Positions 31,723 through 40,634 of a stretch of 64,000 nucleotides of DNA are shown in pieces. The notes under the pieces were generated by a model. It was given only the letters and a program-made list of their open reading frames with translations, was not told the origin of the DNA and searched no databases. The stretch comes from Verrucomicrobiota bacterium (GTDB lineage Bacteria > Verrucomicrobiota > Verrucomicrobiia > CAIQCK01): NCBI GenBank assembly GCA_016235595.1, contig JACRJX010000035.1:49814-113813 (forward strand). Direction: 5' to 3'. The position numbers were made by a program, and so were the translations under genes. The stretch's first letter is position 1. Every line of letters begins with the position of its first letter.

Positions 31723-32598
31723 TCACACGTCACAAATCTGGATGGATTGCCGCAGCGAGGTGAGCGGATCACGCTTCGGGATGAATTCCTGACCCACGAA
31801 ACCTTTGTAGCCTGTGGCGACAATGGCACGGCAGATGGCGGAGTAGTTCAGCTCCTGCGTGTCGTCAATCTCGTTGCGGCCCGGATTGCCACCGGTGTGG
31901 TAATGGGCGATGTAGGGGTGGCTCTCCTTGATCGTGGCGATGACGTCGCCCTCCATGATCTGCATGTGATAGATATCGTAGAGCAGCTTCAATCGCTCCG
32001 AGCCGACGCGTTTGCAGACTTCCACGCCCCACGCGGTATGGTCGGCCTGGTAATCCTTGTGGTTGCGCTTGCTGTTAAGCAGCTCCATCACAAGCGTCAC
32101 CTTCTTCTCCTCGGCGAGCTTCATCAGCCGCTTCAGGCCGACGACACAGTTCTCGATGCCCTTCTGGTCGTCGAGGCCGTCGCGGTTGCCGGAGAAACAG
32201 ATCAGATTTGGCAAACCGGCATTGGCGACGATCGGGATCATCTGTTCGTAGACCTCAACGAGCTTGTCGTGATTCTCGATGCGGTTCCACCCTTTGGGAA
32301 TGCCCCAGCCAGCGGGGCCGCTGCACATCGCACAGGTCAGACCGTGCTTTTGAACCGTTTCCCAATCCTTCTGGACGAGCAACTCGACCGACTCGATGCC
32401 CATCTCCTTCACAACGCGGCAGAACTCGTCGAGCGGAATCTTGCCATAGCACCATTTCGAGACCGAGTGGCGGATACGGCCCTTGAGCTTCGGCGCCGCG
32501 CCCTCCGCGGCAATACCGTCACGCGAAACGGCTAACGCGCCGGCAGCGGCGGCAATGGAAGTGATGGCGGAACGACGACTGATCTTGCGGGTGTTCAT
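31723..32598 (-). CDS. Tat-exported hydroxypyruvate-isomerase-like sugar isomerase
   Basis: A 291-residue TIM-barrel protein starting at 32598 (MNTRKISRRSAITS), a twin-arginine signal; the 12 upstream in-frame codons are dropped. Hydroxypyruvate isomerase/xylose-isomerase-like features are RHSVSKWCYGKIPLDEF, MGIESVELL, TLVMELLNSKRNHKDY (metal-binding glutamate), RLKLLYDIYHMQIMEGDV (metal-binding Asp and His) and IAHYHTGGNPGRNEID plus GFVGQEFIPKRDP (last glutamate ligand). The set of four acidic/His ligands is complete, so it is probably active. It is downstream of the HAD phosphatase gene on the same strand (66 nt). It may isomerise an intermediate between the Gfo/Idh/MocA and aldolase steps encoded next to it; the substrate is unknown. 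Confidence 0.88.
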   Translation of the reverse strand: MNTRKISRRSAITSIAAAAGALAVSRDGIAAEGAAPKLKGRIRHSVSKWCYGKIPLDEFCRVVKEMGIESVELLVQKDWETVQKHGLTCAMCSGPAGWGIPKGWNRIENHDKLVEVYEQMIPIVANAGLPNLICFSGNRDGLDDQKGIENCVVGLKRLMKLAEEKKVTLVMELLNSKRNHKDYQADHTAWGVEVCKRVGSERLKLLYDIYHMQIMEGDVIATIKESHPYIAHYHTGGNPGRNEIDDTQELNYSAICRAIVATGYKGFVGQEFIPKRDPLTSLRQSIQICDV

Positions 32599-32664
32599 GG
32601 TTGGATTTCTTGTTTTGGGGTTCTGACTCTGCACAAAGCGCTGAATTCGGCGAGCACACTCTTC

Positions 32665-33342
32665 TCAGCCGCCAAAAACCTCTGTTGGCACGTGCGCCAA
32701 ATCCGGCGCGATCCAGTCCGCGCCAGCTTTCGTGAGTGTCGCAACGTCAAAACTTGTTGTCAGGCCGAGGCAACGGCTGCCGGCGGCTTTGCCTGCGGCG
32801 ACGCCGTTCGGCGCGTCCTCGATAACCAAGCAGCGGCCCGGCGGCAATGCCAGTTTTTCGGCGGCGCGCAGGAAGATTTCCGGGTTCGGTTTCTTGTGGA
32901 CGATCTCGCTGCCGGTGACGCAGGCGTCGAAGGTGTCCGCCGGCAGGCCGATCTCGCGCAAGTTGCCGTCCATTTTCACGCGGTCGGCGCTCGTAGCCAC
33001 GGCGAGGCGCAGGCCGCGACGGCGGCAATCGGCGATGAACTCGCGCACGCCCGGCAATGGCTGGAGCCGGCCTTTGATGATATCAAGGTAGATGGCGTAG
33101 GTGCGCTCCTTGTCGCGCGGCATGGAAAGCGTAACACCGTATTTGGCCGCGACGCCGCCGAGGAAGCGATCCTCGCCCGTGCCGACGAATGGCACAAAGT
33201 CCTCCGGACGCACCACAATACCATGGGCCTCGGCAAACATCCGGCATCCGGCCTCGGCGATGAACGGCTCCGACAGGCACAGCACGCCGTCCATGTCGAA
33301 GATGACGCCGGCGAAAGGTTGGTGTGGCTCATTCATCATCAT
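32665..33342 (-). CDS. HAD-superfamily hydrolase, beta-phosphoglucomutase-like
   Basis: A 225-residue HAD subfamily IA phosphatase/phosphomutase. The start is one of three consecutive ATGs (33336-33342); the earlier 30 codons of the open frame lack family similarity and overlap the divergent gene's upstream region. Motif I is VIFDMDGVLCLSEP with the nucleophile and general-acid aspartates; motif II is LAVATSADR; motif III/IV region is KKPNPEIFLRAAEKLALPPGRCLVIEDAPNGVAAGKAAGSRCLGL. The long cap (GTGEDRFLGGVAAKYGV) fits beta-phosphoglucomutase-type enzymes acting on sugar phosphates or similar. The neighbouring isomerase, oxidoreductase and aldolase suggest that it dephosphorylates an intermediate of the same route. 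Confidence 0.88.
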   Translation of the reverse strand: MMMNEPHQPFAGVIFDMDGVLCLSEPFIAEAGCRMFAEAHGIVVRPEDFVPFVGTGEDRFLGGVAAKYGVTLSMPRDKERTYAIYLDIIKGRLQPLPGVREFIADCRRRGLRLAVATSADRVKMDGNLREIGLPADTFDACVTGSEIVHKKPNPEIFLRAAEKLALPPGRCLVIEDAPNGVAAGKAAGSRCLGLTTSFDVATLTKAGADWIAPDLAHVPTEVFGG

Positions 33343-33456
33343 TGCTTTGGCGCGGAGAGTTTGTTGATGCGCGCCACGGCTGTCCATCACTTTCAGACGT
33401 GAAAACAATTGCTCCCCCGGATGCGCGGACATATCCTGCGCGCACTGCCGATCGCT

Positions 33457-34653
33457 ATGAGCTCGAAATCTTCAATTCAAAAACCCCTCAACGTCCTCGT
33501 CGTCGGAGGCGGGATGATTTCCGCCGAAGTCGTTTTGCCGACCGTGTTCCAGGCGCGCCGCGCCGGGCTGGTTGGAGGCGTCAGCGTCGCGTCGCGCCGG
33601 GCACAGACGGTTCTCGACCTGCGGAAGGTTTTCCCGGTGGAAGAGTTTACTGGCTGGCCCGCAGACAAGAACCCGCAAGCAGCGCATCCCGATTGCTACA
33701 AGGACGCGATCAAGAAATTGAAGCAGCCGGGCTGTGTCATCGTGGCCACGCCGGACCATTTGCACACGCCGGTGATCCTCGACGCGCTGGCGGCGGGGTT
33801 CGACGTGATCGTGCAGAAACCCCTCTGTCTGCGCGTGGCCGAGGCGCACCGCATTGCCACCGTCGCTGCAAAGGCGAATCGCTATGTCTATACCGACTAT
33901 CACAAGCGCCACGACAAGGCCGTGCGCGCCGCCAAATACAAATACTCCACGGGCGAACTCGGCGAGGCGCTCTGCGGCCACGCATGGATCGAGGAGCGCC
34001 GCGAAATGCCGCTGAAGGTGTTCGGCCGCTGGGCGGACCAAAGCAGCAGCTTTGAATATATCGGCTGCCATTACGTAGACGCGTTTCATTTCATCACCGG
34101 CCTGAAACCACGGCGCGTCGCGGCGTTCCGGCAACACAAGCTGCTGAAACAACTCGGCCACGCCGCCTGGGACGCCGTGCAAGCCGTTGTCGAGTGGAAT
34201 AACGACGCCGTGCTCTACGTGCAGACTTCGTGGGTGTTGCCCGACTCCAATCCCAACCTCACCAACCAGGGTCTGCAACTGACTTGCACACAAGGCGAGT
34301 ATCGCGCCGACCATGCCGACCGCAACTCCAACTTCGTCACCCAGACCGGCGGCGTGCAGAGGTTCAACCCGCATTTCCTCAAGCCCTACAACGACTGGGA
34401 CGATCCGGCGAAGACCGAGTGGGTCGGTTACGGTGGCGACAGCATCCTCCAACCGCTGCACGACATCCACCGCCTCTGCGGCGTCAGCGCCGCCGAGCGC
34501 CGCAAGTTGATCGCGCAGTTCGAGAAGACGCGCCCGCTGCCGCAACAAGCCCTCATCGCCACCGCCGTCAACGAAGCCGTGCGCCTGAGCATCGCTCACG
34601 GCTCACGCTTCGTGGTATTCGACGGGAAGATGAACGTGAAACTGGAAGGTTGA
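33457..34653 (+). CDS. Gfo/Idh/MocA family oxidoreductase (cytoplasmic)
   Basis: A 398-residue NAD(P)-dependent oxidoreductase without a signal peptide. The start at 33457 (MSSKSSIQKPLNVLVVGGG) is set just before the Rossmann motif VLVVGGGMISAEVVLP. QKPLCLRVAEAHRIA replaces the common EKP motif with QKP, and the C-domain shows YTDYHKRHDKAVRAAK, GELGEALCGHAWIEER, FEYIGCHYVDAFHFITG and WNNDAVLYVQTSW. The His-containing GCHYVDAFHF motif is the usual catalytic region. It is divergent from the HAD gene (114 nt apart) and lies upstream of the aldolase-like gene in the same direction (193 nt). It may act on a C5-C6 sugar acid or inositol derivative; no substrate can be read from the sequence. Confidence 0.87.
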   Translation: MSSKSSIQKPLNVLVVGGGMISAEVVLPTVFQARRAGLVGGVSVASRRAQTVLDLRKVFPVEEFTGWPADKNPQAAHPDCYKDAIKKLKQPGCVIVATPDHLHTPVILDALAAGFDVIVQKPLCLRVAEAHRIATVAAKANRYVYTDYHKRHDKAVRAAKYKYSTGELGEALCGHAWIEERREMPLKVFGRWADQSSSFEYIGCHYVDAFHFITGLKPRRVAAFRQHKLLKQLGHAAWDAVQAVVEWNNDAVLYVQTSWVLPDSNPNLTNQGLQLTCTQGEYRADHADRNSNFVTQTGGVQRFNPHFLKPYNDWDDPAKTEWVGYGGDSILQPLHDIHRLCGVSAAERRKLIAQFEKTRPLPQQALIATAVNEAVRLSIAHGSRFVVFDGKMNVKLEG

Positions 34654-34779
34654 GGCGCGTTTCAGGACTTCGCGGAGAAGGTGGCGACGATGTCCTGGCC
34701 GGGGTCATTGATGCCGGAGCCAACGATGCACTCCATTTCCGCCCGATCGGCATTCTTGTTCGCCTGCCATCAAAAGGTT

Positions 34780-34788
34780 TGCTAGAAT
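34780..34788 (+). promoter_or_regulatory. Extended -10 promoter element before the aldolase gene
   Basis: TGCTAGAAT matches an extended -10 (TGn plus TAGAAT at 34783-34788). It lies 58 nt before the ATG at 34847, giving a leader of about 52 nt that contains an AAGGAT ribosome site. A TTGTTC at 34756 is too far for a standard -35. Confidence 0.35.
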
Positions 34789-34846
34789 GCAAATTGCGTG
34801 TTTAGCATTCGCAGCTTCGGTGAAAACTAAAAAGAAGGATAACGCT

Positions 34847-35842
34847 ATGTCAGAAGAAGCCCAGCCAACCGGCATGAAGGGATGGATTACCTATCGTCCG
34901 GAGATCAAGGTGCTCGACTGCACGATCCGCGACGGCGGCTTGATGAACGCACACAAGTTCAGCCAGGATTTTGTCAGCGGCGTTTACCGGACTGACGTCG
35001 CTGCCGGTGTGGACTACATGGAGCTGGGCTACAAGGCGTCCAAGAAACTTTACTCCCGGGACGAAGTCGGCGCGTGGAGGTTCTGCGACGAGGACGACCT
35101 GCGAAAGGCCATCGGCGAGAAGGACCCGACCGTGAAGCTCTCGGTCATGGCCGACGCCGAGCGGACGGATTACCACGACGACATCCTGCCTCGGGACAAG
35201 AGCGTGCTCGACATGGTGCGCGTCGCCACCTACATCCACCAGATTCCGGCCGCGCTGGACATGGTCAAGGACGCCCACGACAAGGGCTACGAGACGACGA
35301 TCAACCTGATGGCCGTCTCCACCGTGCCGGACCTCGAACTGGAAAACGCGCTGGAGGCGATTTGTGCGTCGTCCGTGGGCACGCTCTATGTCGTGGACAG
35401 TTTCGGGACGTTCTACAGCGAGCAGATTCGCGCGTTGATAGCGAAGTTCATGAAGCACGCGAAACCCGCCGGCAAGCAGGTGGGCATTCACACTCACAAC
35501 AACATGCAGCTCGCCTTCGCCAACACCATCGAGGCGATTATCCAGGGCGCCACGTTGCTCGACGCCAGCATGGCCGGTCTCGGTCGCGGCGCGGGCAACT
35601 GTCAGATGGAATTGCTCCTGAGCTTCCTCCACAACCCGAAGTTCCACCTGCGGCCGGTCCTGCAGTGCATCCAGGACCACGTCGAGCCGATGCGTGAGAA
35701 ACTGCGCTGGGGTTTTGCGATTCCCTACATGGTCACCGGCCACTTGAACATGCACCCGAAGTCCGCCATGAAGTTCATGGAAGCCGACGGGTACCGCGAG
35801 ATCGTCAAGTTCTACGACTCGGTGACCGAGAAGGAATGGTGA
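34847..35842 (+). CDS. DRE-TIM metallolyase/aldolase (HMG-CoA lyase-like; 4-hydroxy-2-oxovalerate aldolase type)
   Basis: A 331-residue enzyme of the DRE-TIM metallolyase family, which makes or breaks carbon-carbon bonds using a divalent metal. The start MSEEAQPTGMKG follows AAGGATAACGCT. The catalytic motif is LDCTIRDGGLMN (about 30), equivalent to the LRDG signature; GIHTHNNMQLAFANTIEAI carries the HxH metal ligands, and DASMAGLGRGAGNCQMELLLSFL is the closing loop. The length and GLGRGAGNCQ favour the 4-hydroxy-2-oxovalerate aldolase branch over HMG-CoA lyase. No acetaldehyde dehydrogenase partner is present. It is close to a Gfo/Idh/MocA gene and opposite the HAD/isomerase pair, which points to sugar-acid cleavage. 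Confidence 0.85.
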   Translation: MSEEAQPTGMKGWITYRPEIKVLDCTIRDGGLMNAHKFSQDFVSGVYRTDVAAGVDYMELGYKASKKLYSRDEVGAWRFCDEDDLRKAIGEKDPTVKLSVMADAERTDYHDDILPRDKSVLDMVRVATYIHQIPAALDMVKDAHDKGYETTINLMAVSTVPDLELENALEAICASSVGTLYVVDSFGTFYSEQIRALIAKFMKHAKPAGKQVGIHTHNNMQLAFANTIEAIIQGATLLDASMAGLGRGAGNCQMELLLSFLHNPKFHLRPVLQCIQDHVEPMREKLRWGFAIPYMVTGHLNMHPKSAMKFMEADGYREIVKFYDSVTEKEW

Positions 35843-35866
35843 CGGTCTCCAGCCTCGCTCGCGAGG

Positions 35867-36424
35867 TCATCTCACCAGTGACAGAATCTGTTTGAACTCG
35901 TCGGTGCCCCCGCAGCCGAGGAGTTCGAAGAGCATCATCTCCGTGGACGCGATGACCGCGCCGGCGTCGCGCATTCTTCCCACGGCGATTTGGTGGTTCT
36001 CCGGCGTCCGCGATGAGATGGCATCGGCCGCGACGTAGACGTTGAAACCCTGGGCGAGAAGGCCCAGACAGGTTTGAGTCACGCAGACATGTGCCTCGAT
36101 GCCACAAAGGACAATGTCGCGGACGCCTTTGACTTCGAGCGCATCGACGAAGCCATCCGTGTCGCATGAATTGAAGGTGATCTTCTCAATCGGCGCAAAG
36201 TCCGGCACAGCGGCGGCCACTTCCGGCGCGGTCGGGCCGATGCCCTTGCGGTAATGTTCGGTGACAAAGATCGGCAACCTCATAATCGCCGCGCCTTTGA
36301 CAAGCCGCGCGGCGTTGGCAACGACGCGTTCTCTCTCGTGGATCGCGGGCAACAACCGCTCCTGAATGTCCACCACTACCAAGCCAGCCTTGTTTCGCGC
36401 GATGCGATTCGAAATCACGTTCAT
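35867..36424 (-). CDS. Isochorismatase-family cysteine hydrolase
   Basis: A 185-residue isochorismatase-like hydrolase. The ribosome site AGAGGAA precedes the ATG at 36424. The catalytic triad is complete: aspartate in AGLVVVDIQERLLPAI (near residue 19), lysine in FAPIEKITFNSC (about 80) and cysteine in CGIEAHVCVTQTCLGL (C113). The IEAHVCV motif is that of the YcaC/nicotinamidase-like group that cleaves C-N bonds (nicotinamide, ureido or similar substrates) or vinyl ethers. Its 3' end faces the aldolase gene, 24 nt from the stop codon, so the two are convergent. Whether it belongs to the sugar cluster is unknown; the exact substrate is not evident. Confidence 0.9.
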   Translation of the reverse strand: MNVISNRIARNKAGLVVVDIQERLLPAIHERERVVANAARLVKGAAIMRLPIFVTEHYRKGIGPTAPEVAAAVPDFAPIEKITFNSCDTDGFVDALEVKGVRDIVLCGIEAHVCVTQTCLGLLAQGFNVYVAADAISSRTPENHQIAVGRMRDAGAVIASTEMMLFELLGCGGTDEFKQILSLVR

Positions 36425-36561
36425 GGGGTTCCTCTAACCCTCTCGGCGGTTTATTGCAAAGCGAAAACGCGCTGTCCCGCCTGCCCCTAAAAACCGTGAG
36501 CGCCCCTGGGGCACAGATTGCAACCCCGCAGTTCTGGCTTTATGCGCATCGCACCGGGTTC

Positions 36562-36567
36562 TAACAT
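36562..36567 (+). promoter_or_regulatory. -10-like hexamer TAACAT before aat
   Basis: TAACAT ends 6 nt before the GTG start codon at 36574. No Shine-Dalgarno sequence lies between, so the message would be leaderless. The -35 side is only poorly matched. Confidence 0.38.
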
Positions 36568-36573
36568 CGGCGC

Positions 36574-37149
36574 GTGCTTGAGGCGCATCTACTGCTGGCG
36601 GCTTACTGCAAAGGCATCTTCCCGATGGCCGTGGGCAAACGGGGTGACATCGGCTGGTTCTCGCCGGACCCACGCGCCATCATCCCGCTCGACGAACGGT
36701 TTCACGTGCCGCACGGCCTGCGGCGTGTGCTGAAGAAGCAACCCTTCGAAATCACCGTGGACCGCGAGTTCGAGGTGGTGATGCGCGCGTGCGCCAAACG
36801 CCACGAAGGTACCTGGATTTCCGACGAGATCGTCGAAAGTTACTGTAATCTTCACCGGCGCGGTTTCGCCCACAGCGTCGAGGCGCGGCTCGACGGCCAA
36901 CTCGCCGGCGGCCTCTACGGCGTCCATATCGGCGGCGCGTTCTTCGGCGAGAGCATGTTCCACCGGGCCACCGACGCGAGCAAGGTGGCGTTGGTGGCGC
37001 TGGTGGAACGGCTGCGCACCGGTGGCTTCGCGTTGCTGGACACGCAGTGGACGACACCGCATCTGGCGCAATTCGGCACGCTGGAAATCCCGCGTCGCGA
37101 CTATCTGCGATTGCTCAGGAAGGCCGTGGCGCTCGACTGCAAGTTCTGA
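36574..37149 (+). CDS. aat: Leucyl/phenylalanyl-tRNA--protein transferase
   Basis: A 191-residue aminoacyl-tRNA protein transferase that adds Leu or Phe to N-terminal Lys/Arg, creating degrons for the ClpAP-ClpS pathway. Start at GTG (MLEAHLLLAAYCKGIFPM). Family motifs are GIFPMAVGKRGDIGWFSPDPRAIIPLD, TWISDEIVESYCNLHRRGFAHSVEAR, GLYGVHIGGAFFGESMF, ATDASKVALVALVERL and the C-terminal LLDTQWTTPHLAQFGTLEIPRRDYLRLL; DTQWTTPHL stands where most enzymes read DxQxxTPHL. At 191 residues it is slightly shorter than E. coli Aat, mainly in the N-terminus. No clpS or clpA gene is visible here; the next gene is an unrelated membrane protein. Confidence 0.95.
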   Translation: MLEAHLLLAAYCKGIFPMAVGKRGDIGWFSPDPRAIIPLDERFHVPHGLRRVLKKQPFEITVDREFEVVMRACAKRHEGTWISDEIVESYCNLHRRGFAHSVEARLDGQLAGGLYGVHIGGAFFGESMFHRATDASKVALVALVERLRTGGFALLDTQWTTPHLAQFGTLEIPRRDYLRLLRKAVALDCKF

Positions 37150-37261
37150 AGCCGGGCAGGCAGGACCGCCGCGGTTCAACATTGTCCCGCCGCTGTCGTT
37201 GTGATAGGAAGCCATCGTCGTCCTCAGGACGGCAGACACAGGGAGAGTTGGCCGCGAACGC

Positions 37262-39340
37262 ATGAAAATCTTTGGCATTCAGAATTCGAAAGCCCAGCAA
37301 GACCAGCAACGGGCAACAACCCGTCTATTCCGAGGGCTGGCGCTGGTGGGTGTGGCGGCAGTGTTTCTATGGGGTTACGCCGCCACGCAGTTCAATGGTC
37401 TGCGGCATCCGGAGGCGATGGACCAGGCGCAGGTGGCCCGCAATCTGGCTGGCGGCGAAGGATTCACGACACGGTTTGTTCGCCCGCTGAGCATTTGGAG
37501 GCTCGTGGAGCGGTCGGCGTCGCGCAGCGCGCTGCTGGAGCACCATCCGGACCTCATCAACCCACCCGCTTATCCCGCGGTTGCCGGTCTGCTCTTTCAC
37601 ATCGCGAGCAAAGGTGATTTACAGCCCGCTGCCGCGGCCGGGCCGGACGCGGCAAAGCCTCAAGGCGGTTTGAAATCGCTGATCGCGCGTGGCGTTCTGG
37701 CACTCTTCAACTGGCCGCTCGTTTGGGGCGGGCTGGGGCTGCTGTGGCTGTTGATCGTGGCGCAGCAAGCGTGGTTTGGCCGTGTGCCGGCGGAAACATT
37801 GCCGTGGCACGCTTCGGGCATCCTGATGTGTGTGGTGATGCTGGCGCTGTCATTGATGCCCGCGATTTCGTTCAAGGTCGGTTCTGAGATCAACTTTACG
37901 AGGTTCGAGCCAGATTCCTGTCTGGTCTACGGCTTGGGGTTGCCGCTGACGCTGTTAAACGGCGTGTGTGTTTATCTCATCGGCCGCCGGTTGTTTGACC
38001 GGCGCGTGGGCACAGTCGCGGCGTTGCTGTTCATCGTGTCGGAGACGACGTGCCAATACGCCATTTCCGGCCTGAGCACAATGTTCACGATGATGTGGGC
38101 GAATCTGGCAACACTCGCGTTGGTCGTGGCGGCAGAGTGGCGCGAGTCAGGCCGCAAGCCGCGCGCCATCGTGACGCTGGCGCTGGTGGCGGCCGCGTTG
38201 ATCGGCGGTGCTTTTCTGACGAAATACGCCGCCGGCTGGTTGTTGCTGCCGGCGTGTGTATTGTGCTGGTATTGGTGGGGCATGCGGCGCGGCATGCTCG
38301 TGGCGGCAGGCATGGCGCTGGTGTTTCTGATCGTCACGGGACCGTGGCTGGCGCGGAACTATGCCGAGTCCCGCAGCCTCCTCGGCCTCGCGCAATACAG
38401 CGTTCTGGAACGCACACCTGCCACACCTGGCGACAGTCTGCAACGAACGCTGGACCCCAAGATCCTCCAAGTCACTGCACCCAAAATACTCCGAAAGGCG
38501 GCCTCCACAGCCTACCAAGTGTGCACGGACAGCCCTTGGGCCGGCGGCGCCTGGCTGAGCGTGGCGGCGTTCGTGGCGGCAATCTGCTACCGGTTCCGGC
38601 GTTCCCAAGCCAATCAATTGAAATGGTTCACGGTGGGCAGCGCGTTGCTGTGGTTCACGGTGATGTGTGCTGTAGGTGTCGAACCGCCGCCTGACGGCTC
38701 CATGGCCCAAGCTGGCAACCTGCTGATGTATGGGCTGCCGCTGATGGCGGTGTTTGCGGCAGCGATGATCTGCGTATGGCTGGATATGCTTCAGAACCCG
38801 GCCCCGCTCCACCGGCACGTCGCGATAGTGATTCTCGCTGTGGCGGCGATCCTGCCGACAGCCCTGCGCATGGCAGGACCTCCGGCCGGCCGGATGCAGC
38901 CACCGTATTATCCGCCGGCGCTGGCGCAGATCGCCGGCAGCCTCGAACCGCAGGAATTCATGGTCAGCGACCAGCCGTGGGCCGTGGCATGGTATGGTGA
39001 TCGATGTTGCGTCTGGCTGCCGTACACGATCGACCAGCTTTACAAGGTCAACGATCTGCACAAGCACATCTCGGCGATGTTGCTGACGCCCGTCACATTC
39101 AACAACCGGCTTTTGACAGATGTAATGACCGGCGAATGGCGGCCGTGGTCGCCGGTGTTGGGATTCATGGAATTCCCCAGGGACTTCCCTCTGCGGGCTG
39201 GCCGGCTGTTTGTCGGTCCCGACCTAACGCCGGTTTCTTGGAAGCTGTTTGCGGCCATGAAAATCAAGGATCTCTACGGCGGCATCAACATGGTCCTGCT
39301 CTGCGACCGCAAACGCTGGACCGACACACCCGCGCCGTAG
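37262..39340 (+). CDS. Polytopic membrane protein, putative GT-C fold glycosyltransferase
   Basis: A 692-residue protein with about ten membrane spans (for example LFRGLALVGVAAVFLWGYAA, LALFNWPLVWGGLGLLWLLIVA, ALVAAALIGGAFLTKYAAGWLLLPACVLCWYWW). The first loop has an acidic PEAMDQAQVARNLAGGEGF segment followed by HPDLINPPAYPAVAGLLFH, the arrangement seen in GT39/ArnT-like transferases that use polyprenyl-phosphate sugars (the D/E motif followed by P-P-hydrophobic). A large periplasmic C-terminal part (about 540-692) has no obvious domain. The start at 37262 lacks a strong ribosome site. It is convergent with larA and lies downstream of aat. The sugar donor and acceptor are unknown; LPS or protein glycosylation is possible. 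Confidence 0.72.
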   Translation: MKIFGIQNSKAQQDQQRATTRLFRGLALVGVAAVFLWGYAATQFNGLRHPEAMDQAQVARNLAGGEGFTTRFVRPLSIWRLVERSASRSALLEHHPDLINPPAYPAVAGLLFHIASKGDLQPAAAAGPDAAKPQGGLKSLIARGVLALFNWPLVWGGLGLLWLLIVAQQAWFGRVPAETLPWHASGILMCVVMLALSLMPAISFKVGSEINFTRFEPDSCLVYGLGLPLTLLNGVCVYLIGRRLFDRRVGTVAALLFIVSETTCQYAISGLSTMFTMMWANLATLALVVAAEWRESGRKPRAIVTLALVAAALIGGAFLTKYAAGWLLLPACVLCWYWWGMRRGMLVAAGMALVFLIVTGPWLARNYAESRSLLGLAQYSVLERTPATPGDSLQRTLDPKILQVTAPKILRKAASTAYQVCTDSPWAGGAWLSVAAFVAAICYRFRRSQANQLKWFTVGSALLWFTVMCAVGVEPPPDGSMAQAGNLLMYGLPLMAVFAAAMICVWLDMLQNPAPLHRHVAIVILAVAAILPTALRMAGPPAGRMQPPYYPPALAQIAGSLEPQEFMVSDQPWAVAWYGDRCCVWLPYTIDQLYKVNDLHKHISAMLLTPVTFNNRLLTDVMTGEWRPWSPVLGFMEFPRDFPLRAGRLFVGPDLTPVSWKLFAAMKIKDLYGGINMVLLCDRKRWTDTPAP

Positions 39341-39351
39341 CAACGGTGGGT

Positions 39352-40626
39352 TTACGCGCCGCGCAGATACGGAATCGTCAGCGGGCCCAACGGCAACACC
39401 GCCACGCGCGCGTCGCCATCCCGCGCCAGCAACTCGCGCACCGTCGCCGCAATGTCTGTGCACGGTTCCAGATGCGTGCGCCGCACGAACTCCGCCGGCA
39501 GTGACGAATACACTGACACGGACGCCTTCTTCTGGATCAACGACTGGACTTGCACCTGCCACTGCTCCGGACAACAGAATCCGGGCGTGTTGATCAGTTC
39601 GAGCAAGCCGTCCGGCCCGTCGCGCTGCTGGAGCAGATCAAAGAACGGCCCGCTGCGGCCCTTCGGATCGCTGCACTCGGCGGCGATGATGATCGCTCCA
39701 CCCGGCCGGACAATCCGCGCGGCAGCGGACATGCCTTTGACAGCCTGATAAAGGTTCAGGTCGAGGGGGTAACCGCTGTTGGTCGTGACAACGACATGGA
39801 ACGGCGCGTCCACCGGCTGCATGGCCGTCTGCTTGACGAACGCGCAGCCCGCGCGATGCGCCTCCACAAGATCGCCAGCGAACACGCGCGTGATCTGCTT
39901 CCTGTCGTTAAGCGTGACGTTGACCAGGAACAACCGCCGGTTCACGGTCTGCGCCACCTCCAGGATGTCCTCCCAGAGCGGATTGCCGAACGTGACGCCC
40001 CACGTCGCGTTTGGATGGCCGATCATCGCCGCTCCGTGGTTGCGCTCGACGGTGTGCAGGCCGGCGACGCCGGGCATGATGCCTTTGGGCCCGCCGCTGA
40101 AGCCCGCGAAGAAATGCGGTTCGATGAAACCGGTGATGATGCGCACGTCAGCTTCAACGAGGATGCGATTCAGCAGAATCTCGTTGCCGGCGCGCGTCGC
40201 GCCGAGTTTGGCCAGCGCCTCCGGCTGGGTCGCCTCGTGGTTGACGACGCGGTAGTTTGCGACGACTTCCGGTGTCAGCATTTTCTCCAGCTCCGCCGGT
40301 GTGTTGGGCCGGTGCGTGCCGAGAGCATTGAGCAGCGTGATGTTTTCGCGCCGCGCGCCAGCCTGCTCCAATTCCGCGAGCAGCCACGGAATGATCCGCT
40401 CGTTCGGCGTGGCGCGGGTAATGTCGGAGAAGACGATGCAAATCCTGTCCGCAGGCCGCACGGTCTCGCTCAACGGTTTTGCCGCGATCGGTTTCTTCAG
40501 CGCCTCCACAAACGTCGCGCGCTCGTCCGCCAGCCCGGCGACGTGCGAGGGTGTGATGACAGTCGTGCGGCCGTCTGGGAACTCCACGTCCAGACCGTTC
40601 TTGCCGTAAGCGAGATGTACTTTCAT
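39352..40626 (-). CDS. larA: LarA-family nickel-pincer-dependent racemase/epimerase
   Basis: A 424-residue member of the LarA family, whose founding enzyme racemises lactate with a nickel-pincer nucleotide. The cofactor-site residues are all present: H105 (LGTHRPN), H171, the lysine K181 that carries the covalent cofactor, and H197 (TVERNHGAA). Their spacing (H, +66, +76, +92) is the same as H108/H174/K184/H200 of Lactiplantibacillus LarA. FIEPHFFAGFSGG, IMPGVAG and SDITRATP are further signatures. It may be another 2-hydroxyacid or sugar-acid epimerase, since many paralogues have changed substrates. larB is about 18 kb away and no larC or larE is visible. It is preceded by TATAGT eight nt before the ATG. 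Confidence 0.9.
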   Translation of the reverse strand: MKVHLAYGKNGLDVEFPDGRTTVITPSHVAGLADERATFVEALKKPIAAKPLSETVRPADRICIVFSDITRATPNERIIPWLLAELEQAGARRENITLLNALGTHRPNTPAELEKMLTPEVVANYRVVNHEATQPEALAKLGATRAGNEILLNRILVEADVRIITGFIEPHFFAGFSGGPKGIMPGVAGLHTVERNHGAAMIGHPNATWGVTFGNPLWEDILEVAQTVNRRLFLVNVTLNDRKQITRVFAGDLVEAHRAGCAFVKQTAMQPVDAPFHVVVTTNSGYPLDLNLYQAVKGMSAAARIVRPGGAIIIAAECSDPKGRSGPFFDLLQQRDGPDGLLELINTPGFCCPEQWQVQVQSLIQKKASVSVYSSLPAEFVRRTHLEPCTDIAATVRELLARDGDARVAVLPLGPLTIPYLRGA

Positions 40627-40634
40627 GTCGCGCG

